Source of the DNA: Actinomycetes bacterium
GTDB lineage: Bacteria > Actinomycetota > Humimicrobiia > Humimicrobiales > Humimicrobiaceae
Length of the DNA: 6,440 nt
Assembly (NCBI GenBank): GCA_030603375.1
Contig: JAUVXY010000079.1
Coordinates: 1 to 6,440 of the forward strand
Reading direction: 5' to 3'
In this document: positions 5,866-6,440 of the stretch, piece by piece
How positions within the stretch are numbered: the stretch's first letter is position 1
How the letters are laid out: every line of letters begins with the position of its first letter
Program-made: the position numbers and the translations under genes
The notes under the pieces: model-generated
Database searches by the model: none
Seen by the model: only the letters and a program-made list of their open reading frames with translations
What the model was told of the DNA's origin: nothing

Positions 5866-5992
5866 TTATACTCCTTGTCATTTTTACTGAATTAAATTTC
5901 AGCCATTTATATTATTAATATTTTTTGATTATGTATACTACTTTTAAAAAATAACTTCTCCAATCAAACAATTTTTTAACTGCCTGGAAAAT

Positions 5993-6440
5993 TTAGTATT
6001 CTATTCCCTTTCTTGCCCTCTTCCCTTCATTAAAAGCATGCTTTATCTCTTTCATTTCAGTCACTGTGTCAGCAATATCTATTAATTTTTTGGAAGCATT
6101 CCTGCCGGTAAGTATAATTGAAAGTTTCTCCGGTCTATTTATAATAATATTGGCTACTTCATTGGCGCTAATCAAATTATAATCAATTAAGTTATTTATC
6201 TCATCCAGCACAACTATATCATATAAGCCGCTCATTATTTTACCGCAAGCATATCTAAAAGACTCTGATGCATTATTCTTCTGCTCTTTTGTAGCTACCG
6301 GCTTTCCATCCTTAAATTTTATAAAACCTTCTCCCAATTGTTCTATTTCTACAAATGGCTTTAGCTTTTCTATGGCTTTAAGTTCACCAGTTTTTAGTGT
6401 TCCTTTTATGAACTGCAAAATTAAAATCTTCAAATTATGT
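5993..6440 (-). CDS. cobO: Cob(I)yrinic acid a,c-diamide adenosyltransferase (CobO/BtuR/CobA type), 5' end outside the window
   Basis: Transfers the adenosyl group of ATP to the cobalt of reduced corrinoids, making the adenosylcobalamin form needed by radical enzymes. The visible 148 residues align along the E. coli BtuR family: QFIKG, then TGE, a VVLDEINNLIDYNLI stretch (Walker-B-like), ILTGRNA, and ADTVTEMKEIKHAFNEG near the end, closing with KGIEY as in BtuR (IGIDY). The frame stays open to the right edge. The residues before the TTG at 6433 read His-Asn, which fits the family pattern GH-x-K-V-x-QFIKG, so that TTG is an internal Leu codon and not a start. The N-terminal P-loop (GNGKGKTT-type) must lie beyond 6440, about 30-60 residues away. 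Whether other cobalamin genes sit upstream cannot be seen. Confidence 0.93.
   Translation of the reverse strand, partial: HNLKILILQFIKGTLKTGELKAIEKLKPFVEIEQLGEGFIKFKDGKPVATKEQKNNASESFRYACGKIMSGLYDIVVLDEINNLIDYNLISANEVANIIINRPEKLSIILTGRNASKKLIDIADTVTEMKEIKHAFNEGKRARKGIEY

Noticed and set aside
5852..5992. Small gene, riboswitch (for example cobalamin) or promoter in the gap between cobO and the DUF6485-type gene
   Set aside because: The gap is almost entirely A and T, with no B12-box-like sequence, no structured GC-rich helices and no open frame with a ribosome binding site. Possible -10-like strings lack a -35 at proper spacing.
1..6440. Mobile element, toxin-antitoxin pair, defence system or CRISPR array
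   Set aside because: No transposase, integrase or nuclease motifs, no long terminal repeats and no regularly spaced repeats were found. The genes are housekeeping or small conserved proteins, all on one strand.

Overview
The window is an AT-rich bacterial stretch (G+C clearly below 40% by eye) in which every supported gene lies on the minus strand, so transcription reads from high to low coordinates. In that order the genes are: 3' part of cobO (corrinoid adenosyltransferase), a small Cys-rich DUF6485-type protein, a multi-pass membrane protein of unknown function, an Ogt/MGMT-type DNA repair methyltransferase, a 100-aa zinc-ribbon-like protein, then the housekeeping run glmU - prs - rplY(ctc) - pth. 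The order glmU-prs-ctc-pth is well known in Bacillota and also occurs in some other Gram-positive-type lineages. L25 is of the long CTC/TL5 type. CobO and a DUF6485 protein are common in anaerobes. I infer an uncultured or poorly studied anaerobe of the Bacillota or a deep-branching Actinomycetota/Chloroflexota-like group; the window alone cannot settle this.

Layout. 5993-6440: cobO, entering from beyond the right edge, so its P-loop lies outside the window. 5657-5851: DUF6485-type protein, with a corrected GTG start. 4869-5534 and 4352-4891: membrane protein and methyltransferase, overlapping by 23 bp and so probably co-translated, behind a candidate promoter at 5587-5616. 3946-4248: zinc-ribbon-like protein with its own strong ribosome binding site and a candidate promoter. 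61-3832: glmU, prs, rplY, pth. The spacing is 14 bp (glmU-prs), 35 bp (prs-rplY) and 90 bp (rplY-pth); the last gap holds a weak promoter candidate. Positions 1-60 follow the pth stop and show no certain gene.

Function. GlmU makes UDP-GlcNAc for cell wall synthesis. Prs makes PRPP for nucleotides, His and Trp. L25 binds 5S rRNA, and Pth recycles peptidyl-tRNA. The upstream half is accessory: corrinoid adenosylation, alkylation repair and three small or unknown proteins. I see no mobile element, CRISPR array, tRNA or rRNA. No clear new multi-gene system is visible. The least explained items are the His/Cys-rich membrane protein coupled to the methyltransferase, the DUF6485-type protein and the zinc-ribbon-like protein.
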